A DNA stretch of 64,000 nucleotides from Anaerolineales bacterium (GTDB lineage: Bacteria > Chloroflexota > Anaerolineae > Anaerolineales > UBA6663). Under the pieces are notes generated by a model. It was not told the DNA's origin and made no database searches. It saw only the letters and a list, made by a program, of their open reading frames with translations. Shown here in pieces: positions 25,036 through 34,455 of the stretch. Within the stretch, counting starts at the first letter, position 1. Each line of letters opens with the position of its first letter. Where the stretch lies: assembly GCA_020850595.1 (NCBI GenBank), contig JADZEK010000159.1, positions 41,960 through 105,959 of the forward strand. The letters are read 5' to 3'. The translations under genes were made by a program, and so were the position numbers.

Positions 25036-26070
25036 ATGGCTGACAATGAAGTTTCGGAGACCTCTTCTCCTGGTGAACGGCTATGGGCCGAGGGTGTTGC
25101 CGGCCAATTGCATCTGGCGCTGGCCGCAGCGGACACCGCGCTGGCCGTTGAGGCAGGACGAAAACTGCTCTATGCCAACGAGGTGGTTGATTACAGGAGC
25201 GCTGGGAACCAGATTGACGTGAGTTGGCAGCAGTTTGAGACCGACCTTCTGGTGCGCGAGGTTGAAGGTGAGACTTGGAAGCCTCGAGTGGTTATTGAGA
25301 CGAAATTGCGCAGCGTAACCACCCACGACGCGATCACGTATAGCCAGAAGGCTGTGCTCCACAAACAGGTCCACCCGTACCTGCGCTATGGCATTCTTCT
25401 CGGCGACCGCCTTCATCATCCGCTGCCGGGCCGGCTTTTCCGGCACGGCGCACACTTTGATTTTATGACGTCGTGGGTCGACCAGGCACCGACGCCTGGC
25501 GAGTTTGAGAGCTTGCTGGCACTCCTGCTGGAGGAAGTCTCCGCCTCACGGCAATTGGAAGAGATCTTGAAAGATAGCCGCAGCCGCTCGCGGAACCGCT
25601 ATACCACCCTCCATCGTCGGCTCCACCTGTTTGTTGCGCCGCCCGCGTCGGCCCCGAGCGCGACGCCAGCAACAGCGCCAGGCGCTGCCCTGCCCGACCA
25701 ATCGCCTGGCCCATTTGCCGAGTCTCCGAGCGTGCCGCCCGAGGCTGGCCCCGCTCAGGTTACAGATACCCCGCCGCCCAAAGCCGGCGCTCTGGGCCCT
25801 AATGAACGGCTGCGTGACTATCTCAGGTCGCTGCCGCTCGATATCTCTGAAATTGAGCTGACCTGGGATCAGCTCGACCAGATCCGGCAGCAGCCTTTGC
25901 CCAACAGCGCGCGCGAGCATTCGGCCTGGTGGGACAACGCCAGCGTGAATGCCGGCCACTCCCAGGCCCGCGGCTGGCTGGATGCGGGTTGGGAGAAAGT
26001 AACATTCTCGAAAGACAGGGGCACCGTCCGATTCCGGCGGAGCGCAGGGACCCAACACGATGGCGATTAA
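25036..26070 (+). CDS. Restriction-endonuclease-like protein fused to a DUF7662-like domain
   Basis: A 344-residue protein. The N-terminal part has a PD-(D/E)XK core: NQIDVSWQQ (Asp near 60), then VVIETKLR (E-T-K near 87-89). A Pro/Ala-rich linker spans about residues 195-250. The C-terminal ~85 residues, with LPNSAREHSAWWDN and ARGWLDAGW, match the DUF7662 pattern as I remember it. ATG 25036 follows GGAGG; the earlier ATG 25024 overlaps the inverted repeat. It overlaps hsdM by 11 bp, so it is coupled to the type I system and may be an accessory nuclease of it. Confidence 0.65.
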   Translation: MADNEVSETSSPGERLWAEGVAGQLHLALAAADTALAVEAGRKLLYANEVVDYRSAGNQIDVSWQQFETDLLVREVEGETWKPRVVIETKLRSVTTHDAITYSQKAVLHKQVHPYLRYGILLGDRLHHPLPGRLFRHGAHFDFMTSWVDQAPTPGEFESLLALLLEEVSASRQLEEILKDSRSRSRNRYTTLHRRLHLFVAPPASAPSATPATAPGAALPDQSPGPFAESPSVPPEAGPAQVTDTPPPKAGALGPNERLRDYLRSLPLDISEIELTWDQLDQIRQQPLPNSAREHSAWWDNASVNAGHSQARGWLDAGWEKVTFSKDRGTVRFRRSAGTQHDGD

Positions 26071-28426
26071 GAAGAGCGAGCTTTACAGCTCATTGTGGAA
26101 GAGCGCCGACGAGCTGCGCGGCGGCATGGATGCCTCGCAGTACAAGGACTACGTGCTGGCGCTGCTGTTCGTCAAATACGTGTCCGACAAGTACGCGGGC
26201 CAGAAGCACACGCTGATTACGGTGCCCCCGGGGGGTGGCTTCGCCGACATGGTGGCCGTGAAGGGCCAGCCCGACATCGGCGACAAGATCAACAAGATCA
26301 TCCGCAAGCTGGCCGACGCTAACGAGCTGCGCGGCATCATTGACGTGGCCGACTTCAACGACGAGAGCAAGCTGGGCCGAGGCAAGGAGCGGCAGGACAA
26401 ACTTTCAAACCTGGTCGGGATTTTTGAGAACCCGGCGCTGGACTTCAGCCGCAACCGCGCCGAGGGCGACGACCTGCTGGGCGACGCCTATGAGTACCTG
26501 ATGCGGCACTTCGCGACGGAGAGCGGCAAGAGCAAGGGGCAGTTCTACACGCCCGCCGAGGTATCGCGCGTGATTGCGAAGGTGATTGGGATCGGGCAAG
26601 CGCGACGGCCGAATCAGACGCTGTATGACCCGACGTGCGGGTCTGGCTCGCTGCTGCTGAAGGCCTCGGACGAGGCGCCGGTGAAGGTATCGCTGTACGG
26701 GCAGGAGATGGACAACGCCACGGCGGCGCTAGCCAAAATGAACATGATCCTGCACGACAACGTGACGGCCGAGATCTGGCAAGACAACACGCTGGCGCGC
26801 CCGCACTTTGTGGAGGGTCCGGGCCGGCTGAAGACCTTTGACTTCGTGGTGGCGAACCCGCCGTTTTCGGCCAAGGCCTGGAGCACGGGCTTCGACCCCG
26901 AGCACGACGAATATGGGCGCTTTCGGTACGGGGTGCCGCCGCGTAAGAACGGCGACTATGCCTTTTTGCTGCACGTGCTGGCGTCGCTCAAGAGCACCGG
27001 CACGGGCGCCATCATCATGCCGCACGGGGTGCTGTTCCGCGGCAACGTGGAGGCCGACATCCGCCAGGCGCTGGTGAAGCAGGGGTTCATCAAGGCCATT
27101 ATCGGGCTGCCGGCCAACCTGTTCTATGGCACCGGCATCCCCGCCTGCATCATCGTGCTTGACAAGGCTAGCGCCGCCGGGCGGGCGGGCATTTTCGTGA
27201 TTGACGCCAGCCAAGGGTTTGCCAAGGACGGCAACAAGAACCGGCTGCGCCACCAGGACCTCCATAAGATCGTGGATGTGTTTGCCCGCCAGCTTGAAAT
27301 CCCCAAATACTCGCGCATGGTGCCGGTGGCGGAGATCGCCGACCCAAGGAACGACTACAACCTGAACATCCCGCGCTACATTGACAGCGCGCCGCCGGAA
27401 GACCGGCACGACATTGAGGCGCACCTGAAGGGCGGGCTGCCGGAGGCCGACATCGAGGCGCTGGGGGCGTACTGGGAGGCGCTGCCGGGGTTGAGGCGGG
27501 AGCTATTCGAGAGCGCCGGGCGGCCGGGCTATAGCCGGCTGACGCTGGAAGCGGGGCAGGTGCGCAAGGTGATCCTCGGGCATCCCGAATTTGCGCGGTT
27601 CCGCGACGAGACGCGTGGGCTGTTTGAGCAGTGGGCGGGGCAAGCCGTGCCCCGCCTGAAGGCGCAGGCGGCGGGTTGCCGGCCCAAAGCGCTGATTGAG
27701 ACGCTTGGCGAGGACCTGCTGCGGGTGTTTGCGGGCGCCCGGCTGCTGGACAAGTATGACGTATACCAGCGGCTGATGAATTATTGGACCGAGACCATGC
27801 AGGACGATGTGTATATGGTGGCGGTTGACGGCTGGCAGGCTAACCCCGACCTGGTGCCCCAGGAGCTGATTGTCAGCCGCTACTTCGCCAAGGAGCAGGC
27901 GGAGGTGGACGAGCTGCGGGCGGCGCGGGAAGCGATTGCCGCGCAGATGGAAGCAATGGACGAAGAGCAGGGTGGGGAGGATGGAGTGCTATACGAGGCC
28001 AAGACGGAGAAGGGCAAGTTGACCAAGGTCAGCGTGAAGGCACGGCTCAAGGCGCTGGTGGGCGAGGCCGACGTGGAGGATGAACGGCAGGCGCTGATGG
28101 AGTACCTGGGGTTGATCGAGGCGCTGAGCGAAGCTACGGCGCGTCTGGGGGCGGCGGAAAAAGCGCTGTGGGCCAAGGTGACGGCCAAGTATGCGGCGCT
28201 GACCGAGGCCGAGGTGAAGGCGCTGGTGGTGGACGACAAATGGATGACGACGCTGCGGGGGGACGTGGAAGGCGAGCTGGGCCGAGTGGGCCAGGGGCTG
28301 ACCGGGCGGGTCAGGACGCTGGCGGAGCGGTATGCGCGGCCGCTGCCAGACTTGGCGGCGGAGGTGGACGAATTGGGCCAGAGGGTGGCGGGGCATTTGG
28401 CGAATATGGGGTATGCATGGAACTGA
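26060..28426 (+). CDS. hsdM: Type I restriction-modification methyltransferase subunit
   Basis: A 788-residue N6-adenine methyltransferase subunit. An HsdM N-terminal helical domain (about residues 5-140) leads to FYTPAEVSRVI, the SAM-binding motif DPTCGSGSLLLKA near 190 and the catalytic NPPF near 266-269. It is longer than the usual ~500 residues: after about 450 there is an extended helical region with a coiled-coil-like, charged segment (about 610-680). It pairs with HsdS to recognise and methylate DNA. The start lies inside the upstream nuclease gene and the stop lies 10 bp inside hsdS. Confidence 0.95.
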   Translation: MAIKKSELYSSLWKSADELRGGMDASQYKDYVLALLFVKYVSDKYAGQKHTLITVPPGGGFADMVAVKGQPDIGDKINKIIRKLADANELRGIIDVADFNDESKLGRGKERQDKLSNLVGIFENPALDFSRNRAEGDDLLGDAYEYLMRHFATESGKSKGQFYTPAEVSRVIAKVIGIGQARRPNQTLYDPTCGSGSLLLKASDEAPVKVSLYGQEMDNATAALAKMNMILHDNVTAEIWQDNTLARPHFVEGPGRLKTFDFVVANPPFSAKAWSTGFDPEHDEYGRFRYGVPPRKNGDYAFLLHVLASLKSTGTGAIIMPHGVLFRGNVEADIRQALVKQGFIKAIIGLPANLFYGTGIPACIIVLDKASAAGRAGIFVIDASQGFAKDGNKNRLRHQDLHKIVDVFARQLEIPKYSRMVPVAEIADPRNDYNLNIPRYIDSAPPEDRHDIEAHLKGGLPEADIEALGAYWEALPGLRRELFESAGRPGYSRLTLEAGQVRKVILGHPEFARFRDETRGLFEQWAGQAVPRLKAQAAGCRPKALIETLGEDLLRVFAGARLLDKYDVYQRLMNYWTETMQDDVYMVAVDGWQANPDLVPQELIVSRYFAKEQAEVDELRAAREAIAAQMEAMDEEQGGEDGVLYEAKTEKGKLTKVSVKARLKALVGEADVEDERQALMEYLGLIEALSEATARLGAAEKALWAKVTAKYAALTEAEVKALVVDDKWMTTLRGDVEGELGRVGQGLTGRVRTLAERYARPLPDLAAEVDELGQRVAGHLANMGYAWN

Positions 28427-29685
28427 GGCCGGGATATCAGCGCACTGAAGTTGGCGACATTCCGCTTGAGTGGAAAGTCAAGCGAGCTGACGACCTCTGT
28501 ATGAAAATTCAGGACGGTACGCATTTCTCACCCTCCTCAGATGGCCAGGACTATCCTTACGTCACTTCGCGAAACATAGGCAAGGGAGTTCTGGACATAT
28601 CCGATGCTGGAATGGTGAGTGCCAGCGACCACAGGCGGATATACAGACGTTGCGATGTTAGGACGGGCGACCTTTTGCTGACCAAAGACGGGGCAAATAC
28701 TGGCAACGCGGCGCTGAATACTCTGCCGGACGAGTTCAGCCTATTGTCGAGCGTTGCATTCCTACGGTTTGATCCGGGCGAACATTGCGCGGGCTATTTC
28801 CTTCAGTATCTTCTATCCGGTGCTGGTCAATCTCGTATCAAACAACTTGTCAGTGGTAACGCCATTACCCGTCTTACACTTGCCAAAATAAAAGGGCTGC
28901 GTCTTCCTGTTCCGCCACTACCTGAGCAGCGTGCGATCAGCACTGCCCTCGGTGACATCGACACCCAAGTCGCCGCGCTCGACCGCCTGATTGCGAAGAA
29001 GCGCGATGTGAAGCAGGGGGCGATGCAGGAGTTGCTGACGGGGCGGAGGCGGCTGCTGCCGGGGTTCAGCGGGGAGTGGCCTCGCCACCCCTTGAAAACC
29101 ATTGCATCTATGCACGGCCGTATTGGGTGGCAAGGGCTGACACAGGCCGAATTTACGATGAAGGCCGACGATCCGTATCTGATCACTGGCATGAACTTCA
29201 GAGATGGGGCCATCGCCTGGGAAGAGGTTTATCACATCCCCGAGGCCAGGTATCAGGAAGCGTTACCGATACAACTAAGGCCGGGCGATGTTCTGGTGAC
29301 CAAAGATGGCACTATTGGCAAGCTTCTCTACGTCGACCACATTCCCTATCCCGGCAAAGCCTCCCTCAATAGCCACCTGTTAGTGTTTCGGCCTGTGAAC
29401 GGTGCATTTCTTCCGAAGTTCCTGTATTACCAATTGGCCTCGAAACGTTTCCAGGACCATATTGATCTTGAGAAATCAGGGACGACGTTTTTTGGAATCA
29501 CTCAAGAAGCTGTAGGGAACTACTTAGCCCATTTGCCTTCGTTGGCTGAGCAACAGGCTATTGCGGCTGTGTTGTCTGACATTGATGCGGAGATTGCCGC
29601 GCTGGAGGCGCAACGTGACAAGACCAATGCGCTGAAGCAAGGCATGATGCAGGAACTGCTGACTGGCAGGACGAGGCTGCTATGA
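28417..29685 (+). CDS. hsdS: Type I restriction-modification specificity subunit
   Basis: A 422-residue specificity protein with two target-recognition domains, each followed by a conserved helix: LPEQRAISTALGDIDTQVAALD ending in LLTGRRRLL, and LAEQQAIAAVLSDIDAEIAALE ending in LLTGRTRLL. These paired helices dock on HsdM and set the spacing of the two half-sites. The ATG at 28417 overlaps hsdM. The TRDs are lower in GC than hsdM, as usual for specificity genes that are swapped. The recognised sequence cannot be told. Confidence 0.93.
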   Translation: MELRPGYQRTEVGDIPLEWKVKRADDLCMKIQDGTHFSPSSDGQDYPYVTSRNIGKGVLDISDAGMVSASDHRRIYRRCDVRTGDLLLTKDGANTGNAALNTLPDEFSLLSSVAFLRFDPGEHCAGYFLQYLLSGAGQSRIKQLVSGNAITRLTLAKIKGLRLPVPPLPEQRAISTALGDIDTQVAALDRLIAKKRDVKQGAMQELLTGRRRLLPGFSGEWPRHPLKTIASMHGRIGWQGLTQAEFTMKADDPYLITGMNFRDGAIAWEEVYHIPEARYQEALPIQLRPGDVLVTKDGTIGKLLYVDHIPYPGKASLNSHLLVFRPVNGAFLPKFLYYQLASKRFQDHIDLEKSGTTFFGITQEAVGNYLAHLPSLAEQQAIAAVLSDIDAEIAALEAQRDKTNALKQGMMQELLTGRTRLL

Positions 29686-29692
29686 GGGTACC

Positions 29693-30619
29693 ATGAAGAA
29701 CTACTACCGGGTCATGCTGGGCCGGGGTAGTGACCATGCCGCCGAGGCAGTAGCCGGGGGGTTTATCGGCGCCGACTACGGGATTGCGCAAGACCTGACG
29801 GGCCAGTTGCCGGACGAATGGCGCGCCTTCAACAGGAAGTTCATTCCGATCTACCTCGCCCAGCGGCCGGAAAAGACGAAGATCGGCGCCGGGTTGGCAT
29901 GCGGCGCTGTGTGGACGGTGGCGAAGGGCATCAACAGGGGGGACATTGTGCTCAGCCCGGATGGGGCCGGCCATTACCACGTGGGTGAAGTGAGCGGCGG
30001 CTACCAGTATCACCCCGGCGGCATTTTGCCGCACCGGCGGCCAGTGCAGTGGCTGCCCCAGGCGATTGACCGCGGCGACATGGGTGCAGCGCTGCGCAAA
30101 TCGGCCGGGTTGCCGGGCGCGATCCGCAAGCTCACCAACTACCAGGATGAGATTGAGAGCTTATTGCGGGGCGTGGCGGGTCCGACGATCATCGTGACCG
30201 ATGAGACCGTGGAGGATGTGGCCGCCTTCGCCATCGAGAAGCATCTGGAGGAGTTTTTGGTGGAGAATTGGGCCCAAACGAGCCTGGGCCGCGAGTATGA
30301 CATATATGCGGAAGAGGGCGAGCGGGTGGGCCAGCAGTACCCGACCGACACCGGGCCGATTGATATCCTGGCAGTTAGCAAAGACAAAAGGACGCTCCTG
30401 GTGGTGGAGCTGAAGAAGGGCCGAGCGAGTGACACGGTGGTTGGCCAGGTGCTACGGTACATGGGCTACGTGCGCGAGGAGCTGGCTGAAAAGCGCCAGA
30501 AGGTGAGGGGCGTGATCATTGCCCAGGAAGATGACGTGCGGGTGCGGCGCGCCCTGGCGATGGTGCCGGAGATCGAGTTCTACCGTTACCAGATCAGCTT
30601 CAAGCTGTCGAAGGCGTAA
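29693..30619 (+). CDS. NucS/DUF91-like PD-(D/E)XK nuclease between hsdS and hsdR
   Basis: A 308-residue protein. The C-terminal ~120 residues resemble the NucS catalytic domain: LEEFLVENW, then GPIDILAV (Asp near 223), VVELKKG (E-L-K near 239-241) and GQVLRYMGYV. The N-terminal ~150 residues, with GDIVLSPDG and YHVGEVSGGYQY, look like the DNA-binding N-terminal domain of Mrr/EVE-like modules that read modified bases, an inference from pattern. It starts 7 bases after hsdS and ends 4 bases before hsdR, so it is an integral member of the operon. Confidence 0.7.
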   Translation: MKNYYRVMLGRGSDHAAEAVAGGFIGADYGIAQDLTGQLPDEWRAFNRKFIPIYLAQRPEKTKIGAGLACGAVWTVAKGINRGDIVLSPDGAGHYHVGEVSGGYQYHPGGILPHRRPVQWLPQAIDRGDMGAALRKSAGLPGAIRKLTNYQDEIESLLRGVAGPTIIVTDETVEDVAAFAIEKHLEEFLVENWAQTSLGREYDIYAEEGERVGQQYPTDTGPIDILAVSKDKRTLLVVELKKGRASDTVVGQVLRYMGYVREELAEKRQKVRGVIIAQEDDVRVRRALAMVPEIEFYRYQISFKLSKA

Positions 30620-30623
30620 CAAG

Positions 30624-33600
30624 ATGAGCAAAGTGGGGCAAATCGAGCGCGCAACGCAGCGGCGGGTGGTGGCGCTGTTCCGCGACACGCTGGGCTACGA
30701 CTACCTGGGCAACTGGGAAGACCGCCCCGGCAACAGCAACATCGAAGAGCGGATTCTGCGGGCGCACCTGAAGCGCCAGGGCTACGACGACGGGCTGATT
30801 GACAAGGCGTTGTTTGCGCTGGGCCGGGCGGCGGGCGACCAGAGCAAGGACCTGTACTACGTCAACCAGGCGGTGTATGACCTGCTGCGCTATGGGGTGC
30901 CGGTGCGGCCGGAGGTGGGCGAGAACAGCGTCACGGTGTGGCTGGTGGATTGGAACCAGCCTGAAAACAACCACTTTGCCATCGCCGAAGAGGTGACGGT
31001 GGCGGGCGAGAACGAGAAGCGCCCGGACGTGGTGATCTACCTGAACGGGATCGCGGTGGGGGTGCTGGAGCTGAAGCGCTCGGTCGTGGCGGTGAGCGAG
31101 GGCATCCGCCAGAACCTGGACAACCAGCAGAAGATGTTCATCCTGCCATTTTTCGCCACGATGCAACTCGTGATGGCCGGCAACGATACGGAAGGGCTGC
31201 GCTACGCGACCATTGAGACGCCGGAGAAGTATTACCTAACGTGGAAAGAGGAGAGCGCGGCTCCCAACCCGCTGGACCGGGCGCTGGCGCAGCTATTTGA
31301 GAAGGGGCGGCTATTGGAGCTACTGCACGACTTTGTCGTGTTCGACGCCGGCACCAAGAAGCTGGCTCGGCCCAACCAATACTTCGGCGTGAAGGCCGCC
31401 CAGGCACGGGTGCGCAAACGCGAGGGCGGCATCATTTGGCACACCCAGGGCAGCGGCAAGAGCCTGACGATGGTCTGGCTGGCGAAGTGGATCCGCGAGA
31501 ACGTGACCGGGGCGCGGGTGCTGATCATCACCGACCGGCGCGAGCTTGACCAGCAGATCGCGAAGGTGTTCCGGGGGGTGAATGAAGGCATTTACCGGAC
31601 CAAGAGCGGACAGGACCTGGTCGGCCGGCTGAACGCGGCCGAGCCCTGGCTGATGTGCTCCCTCATTCACAAGTTCGTAGGGCGCGACGAGCCGGATGTG
31701 GCCGGCTACATTGACGAGCTGAAGCGCAGCTTGCCGCCAGACTTCCGAGCCAAGGGCGACATTTACGTGTTCGTGGACGAGTGCCACCGCACCCAGTCGG
31801 GCGACCTGCACAAGGCCATGAAGGCGCTGCTGCCGGGGGCGATGCTGATTGGGTTCACCGGCACCCCGCTGCTCAAGGCCGACAAGCAGCGCAGCCTGGA
31901 AGTCTTCGGCCCCTACATCCACACCTACAAGTATGACGAGGCGGTCGCTGACAAGGTGGTGCTCGACCTGCTGTATGAGGCACGCGACATTGACCAGGCG
32001 CTTACCTCGCAAGAGCGGATTGATCGCTGGTTCGAAGCCAAGACGCGCGGCCTGAACGCCGTGGCGCTGGCCTCACTCAAACAGCGCTGGGGCACACTGC
32101 AAAAGGTGCTCAGCTCAAAGTCCCGGCTGGAGAAGATCGTCAGCGACATCCTGCTCGACATGGAGACGCGGCCGCGGCTGAAGGATGGGCGCGGGAACGC
32201 GCTGCTGGTGTCGGGCAGCATCTACCAGGCTTGCAAGCTTTATGAGCTGTTCCGGGATGCCGCGTTTGACAAGTGCGCGATTGTAACGTCCTATAAGCCG
32301 GCGCCGGGGGACGTCAAGGGCGAGACGACGGGCGAAGGTCTGACGGAGAAGCTGCAGCAGTTCGAGATCTACAACCAGATGCTGGGGGGCAAAGACCCAG
32401 ACACATTCGAGGATGAAGTCAAGGACAAATTCGTCAACGAGCCGGGGCAGATGAAGCTGCTGATCGTGGTGGACAAGCTGCTGACGGGGTTCGACGCGCC
32501 TTCGGCCACGTACCTGTACATTGACAAGCACATGCAAGACCACGGGCTCTTCCAGGCCATTTGCCGGGTGAATCGGTTGGACGGCGACGACAAAGAGTAT
32601 GGCTACATCGTTGACTACAAGGACCTGTTCAAGAGCCTCGAGCGGTCGGTGCGCGACTACACGTCGGAAGTGTTCGACGAGTATGACGATGAAGACGTGG
32701 ACGGGCTGCTGAAGGACCGGCTGGCCAAGGCGCGCGAGCGGCTGGACGCAGCGCGCGAGCAGATCAAGGCACTGTGTGAGCCGGTGCCGGCGCCCAAGGC
32801 GACCGAGGACTACGTGCGCTACTTCTGCGGAGACCCAGCCGACAAGGACGCGCTGAAAGACAACGAGTCACGGCGGGTGGCGCTGTACAAGCTGACGGCG
32901 GCGCTGATCCGGGCGTATGCCCAGGCGGCCAACGAGATGGCTGAGGCGGGCTACAGCGCGGCCGAGGCGGAACAGGCGCGCGAAGAGGCCGACTATTACG
33001 AGAAGGTGCGGACCGAGGTGAAGCTGGCCAGCGGCGACTACATTGACCTGAAAATGTACGAGCCGGCCATGCGGGTGCTCATTGACACATATATCCGCGC
33101 CGAGGACAGCGTAAAGGTGTCGGCGTTTGACGACCAGACGCTGTTGGAGCTGCTTGTGGCGCGCGGTCCAGCCGGTCTGGAGGCACTGCCCGGCGGACTG
33201 CGGCGCAGCCCGGCGGCGATGGCGGAGGCGGTGGAGAACAACCTGCGCAAGGTGATCATCGAAGAGCAGCCGCTGAACCCGAAGTATTTCGACAAGATGT
33301 CAGCGCTGCTGGACGCGCTCATTCAGGAGCGCAAGGCCCAGGCGCAGGATTACCAGGCTTACCTGGCGCGGCTGGCGGATCTGGCCAAGCAAGTGCAGGA
33401 CCCGGCTGGCGGATCTGGCCAAGCAAGTGCAGGACCCGGCTGGCGGCGCGGAATACCCCGGCAGTTTGAACTCGGCGGGATTGCGAGCGCTGTATGACAA
33501 CCTGGGGAGCGATGAGGAACTGGCGCGGCAGATCCACGAGGACGTGCTGGCGACAGTGAAGGACGGTTGGCGAGGAAGCCGCGTGAAGGAGTTGGAAGTG

Positions 33601-33684
33601 CGCTTTGCGATTGCGCGGCACGTAACAGACGATGAAACCGTGACGCGCATACTCGACCTGCTTCGAAACCAGCGAGAGTACTAA
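30624..33684 (+). pseudogene. hsdR: Type I restriction endonuclease subunit, frameshifted by a 34-bp tandem duplication
   Basis: The reading frame from ATG 30624 gives 957 residues to 33497. It has a nuclease core (RPDVVIYLNG and VLELKRS near 136-152), Walker A TQGSGKS near 274, VDECH near 384 and GFTGTPL. Near base 33404 a 34-bp unit is duplicated in tandem, shifting the frame; about 35 unrelated residues follow and the protein stops at 33497. Without one copy the frame runs to 33684 and adds about 85 helical residues (AEYPGSLNSAGLRALYDN ...) ending NQREY. The lost C-terminal region contacts the methylase core in this family, so restriction may be off while methylation persists. The state may be reversible by slippage. 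Confidence 0.9.
33369..33446 (+). repeat. 34-bp tandem direct repeat inside hsdR (2.3 copies)
   Basis: The unit starting GGCTGGCGGATCTGGCC runs 33370-33403 and again 33404-33437, then continues for nine more matching bases; the bases agree exactly at period 34 from 33369 to 33446. Because 34 is not a multiple of three, the extra copy breaks the hsdR frame. Confidence 0.95.
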
Positions 33685-33690
33685 CGCGCG

Positions 33691-34413
33691 ATGGAAGGGC
33701 ATCAGATCGCGGTGGCGGGTCTGGTCGTAGACGTGGTGCGCAAAGACATCAAGCATCTACATCTGGCGGTGTATCCGCCAGCGGGGCGGGTGCGGGTGGC
33801 GGCGCCGCTGCGGCTCGACGACGAGGCGGTGCGGCTGGCCGTTGTGTCGCGCCTGGGTTGGATCAGGCAGCAGCAGGCGAAATTCGCCGAGCAAGAACGG
33901 GAGACCGAGCGGGAGTACCTCTCGGGCGAGAGCCACTACTTCCAGGGCGCGCGCTACCGGCTGAACGTAATCTACCAGGCCGGGCGGCCAGGCGTGGCAG
34001 TTCGGAACAACCGGATGCTGGATCTGATCGTGCGGCCGGGAAGTGACCGTGCCCAGCGTGAGCGGGTGATGCTGGAATGGTACCGCCAGCAGCTGAAGGA
34101 CGAGCTAGCACGGCTGGTGCCCAGATGGGAGCAGGCGATTGGGGTGACGGCGACCCAAGTGGGCGTCAAGCAGATGAAGACGAAGTGGGGAACGTGCAAC
34201 ACGAGGGCGCGGCGGTTGTGGCTGAACCTAGAATTAGCGAAAAAGCCGGCGCGTTGCCTGGAATTTGTGCTGGTGCACGAACTGGTGCATCTGCTGGAGC
34301 GGCACCACAACGCGCAGTTTCAGGGGCTGATGGACCGGCATCTGCCGCAGTGGCGGCTACTGCGGGACGAGCTAAACCGGGAGCCGTTGGGGCACGCGAC
34401 CTGGGACTATTAG
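33691..34413 (+). CDS. YgjP/SprT-like metallopeptidase (M48-type, DUF45)
   Basis: A 240-residue protein with the zinc motif H-E-L-V-H in VLVHELVHLLERHH. It is preceded by KTKWGTC and followed by FQGLMDRHLPQW, the pattern of the YgjP family. It starts 6 bp after the restored hsdR stop. Genes of this family often close type I restriction operons; their job there is unknown, possibly turnover of the HsdR subunit. It is the last plus-strand gene before a convergent minus-strand island. Confidence 0.85.
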   Translation: MEGHQIAVAGLVVDVVRKDIKHLHLAVYPPAGRVRVAAPLRLDDEAVRLAVVSRLGWIRQQQAKFAEQERETEREYLSGESHYFQGARYRLNVIYQAGRPGVAVRNNRMLDLIVRPGSDRAQRERVMLEWYRQQLKDELARLVPRWEQAIGVTATQVGVKQMKTKWGTCNTRARRLWLNLELAKKPARCLEFVLVHELVHLLERHHNAQFQGLMDRHLPQWRLLRDELNREPLGHATWDY

Positions 34414-34455
34414 AGATGACTCAACTCGCTATGAGCAGACCTGTTCGCCTCTAAC

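Noticed and set aside
33427..33684. Separate small 85-residue gene after hsdR
   Set aside because: It is the true hsdR C-terminus in the frame before the 34-bp duplication, not an independent gene.
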